Positions 63,831-64,000 of a DNA stretch of 64,000 nucleotides are shown piece by piece. Position 1 is the stretch's first letter, and each line of letters starts with the position of its first letter. The notes beneath the pieces are model-generated. The model did no database searches. It had not been told where the DNA came from and saw only the letters and a program-made list of their open reading frames with translations. The translations under genes and the position numbers were made by a program. Source of the DNA: Bacteroidales bacterium (GTDB lineage: Bacteria; Bacteroidota; Bacteroidia; Bacteroidales; P3). The stretch covers positions 28,057-92,056 of the forward strand of contig JAKSMQ010000001.1 of assembly GCA_024400565.1 (NCBI GenBank). Direction: 5' to 3'.

Positions 63831-64000
63831 TTATTTCACAGGTTCGATGTGAAGCATGATGTGAGTGCATGCACCAAACTCGTCTCTTAATCTCTTCTCT
63901 AATTCAGTAGCGTGAGTGTGTGACTCGCTCAACGTGATGTCGCCAGGCAGTCGAAGATGCATCTCTATGGCAATGATGCTACCAATCCTTCTGGTATGAA
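63831..64000 (-). CDS. Cation diffusion facilitator transporter (C-terminal end; 5' part outside window)
   Basis: Only the last 56 codons are present on the minus strand. They encode TRRIGSIIAIEMHLRLPGDI, then SESHTHATELEKRLRDEFG, then THIMLHIEPVK and a stop at 63831. This is the cytosolic domain of CDF metal exporters (the AH..a..lE.rl pattern and the HIEP end). The metal (zinc, iron, manganese) cannot be told from this part. Confidence 0.85.
   Translation of the reverse strand, partial: HTRRIGSIIAIEMHLRLPGDITLSESHTHATELEKRLRDEFGACTHIMLHIEPVK

Overview
The window reads as one chromosomal piece of a Bacteroidota genome, almost certainly order Bacteroidales. The support is: many promoters with the Bacteroidota -7 box TAnnTTTG, Bacteroidota-only families (SprA, DUF4954, DUF4296), and a C10 protease with a type IX secretion (T9SS) C-terminal signal. 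SprA plus T9SS cargo argues against a typical Bacteroides and fits a Prevotellaceae-, Porphyromonadaceae- or Paludibacteraceae-like lineage. The genus cannot be fixed from sequence alone. Most of the window is ordinary, densely packed housekeeping DNA.

Layout. 1-6.0 kb: 3' part of infB, tRNA-Arg(CCT), an MBL-fold lipoprotein, a small macro-like protein and a class I aminotransferase. 6.0-10.8 kb: a minus-strand operon ribF - LRR protein - omega-amidase, then mutS2. 11.2-19.6 kb: minus-strand nag and ATP synthase genes (NagB/PIG-L fusion, nagB, then atpE-F-H-A-G with its own promoter, then an MFS sugar transporter); atpB, atpD and atpC are absent. 20-27.6 kb: secreted C10 protease, DUF4954 protein, tRNA-Val(TAC), DUF4296 lipoprotein, YifB-type ATPase, nitroreductase lipoprotein and glutathione peroxidase. 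27.7-31.3 kb: a gene-poor accessory zone of pseudogene fragments, nested inverted repeats, a MITE-like element, a small XRE regulator pair and orphan ORFs. 31.3-33.3 kb: translation operon infC-rpmI-rplT-rplS. 33.5-40.5 kb: MBL lipoprotein, nitroreductase, aspS, an EF-hand membrane protein and a TM2 protein. 40.7-51.7 kb: M64 peptidase, beta-helix lipoprotein, ruvA and the giant sprA. 52-64 kb: TPR protein, DedA protein, a 44-residue membrane protein, sufS, recN, an M23 peptidase, a YqeY protein, a two-component system, a thioesterase, a Na/Pi cotransporter and the 3' end of a CDF metal transporter.

The least explained signal is a set of intergenic inverted arrays. Four loci (19.7, 28.2, 42.1 and 51.8 kb) carry 11-nt units of the form AG-N4-CACAT in strict 11-nt register, pointing toward each other across a short core. 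Two further elements at 29.1 and 29.6 kb have the same architecture with 8-nt units; their arms differ in sequence but co-vary so that pairing is kept. I know of no named family for these. Other points of interest are a probable AUA start codon for infC, the split ATP synthase operon, and a NagB-like domain that has lost two catalytic residues while fused to an apparently intact PIG-L deacetylase.
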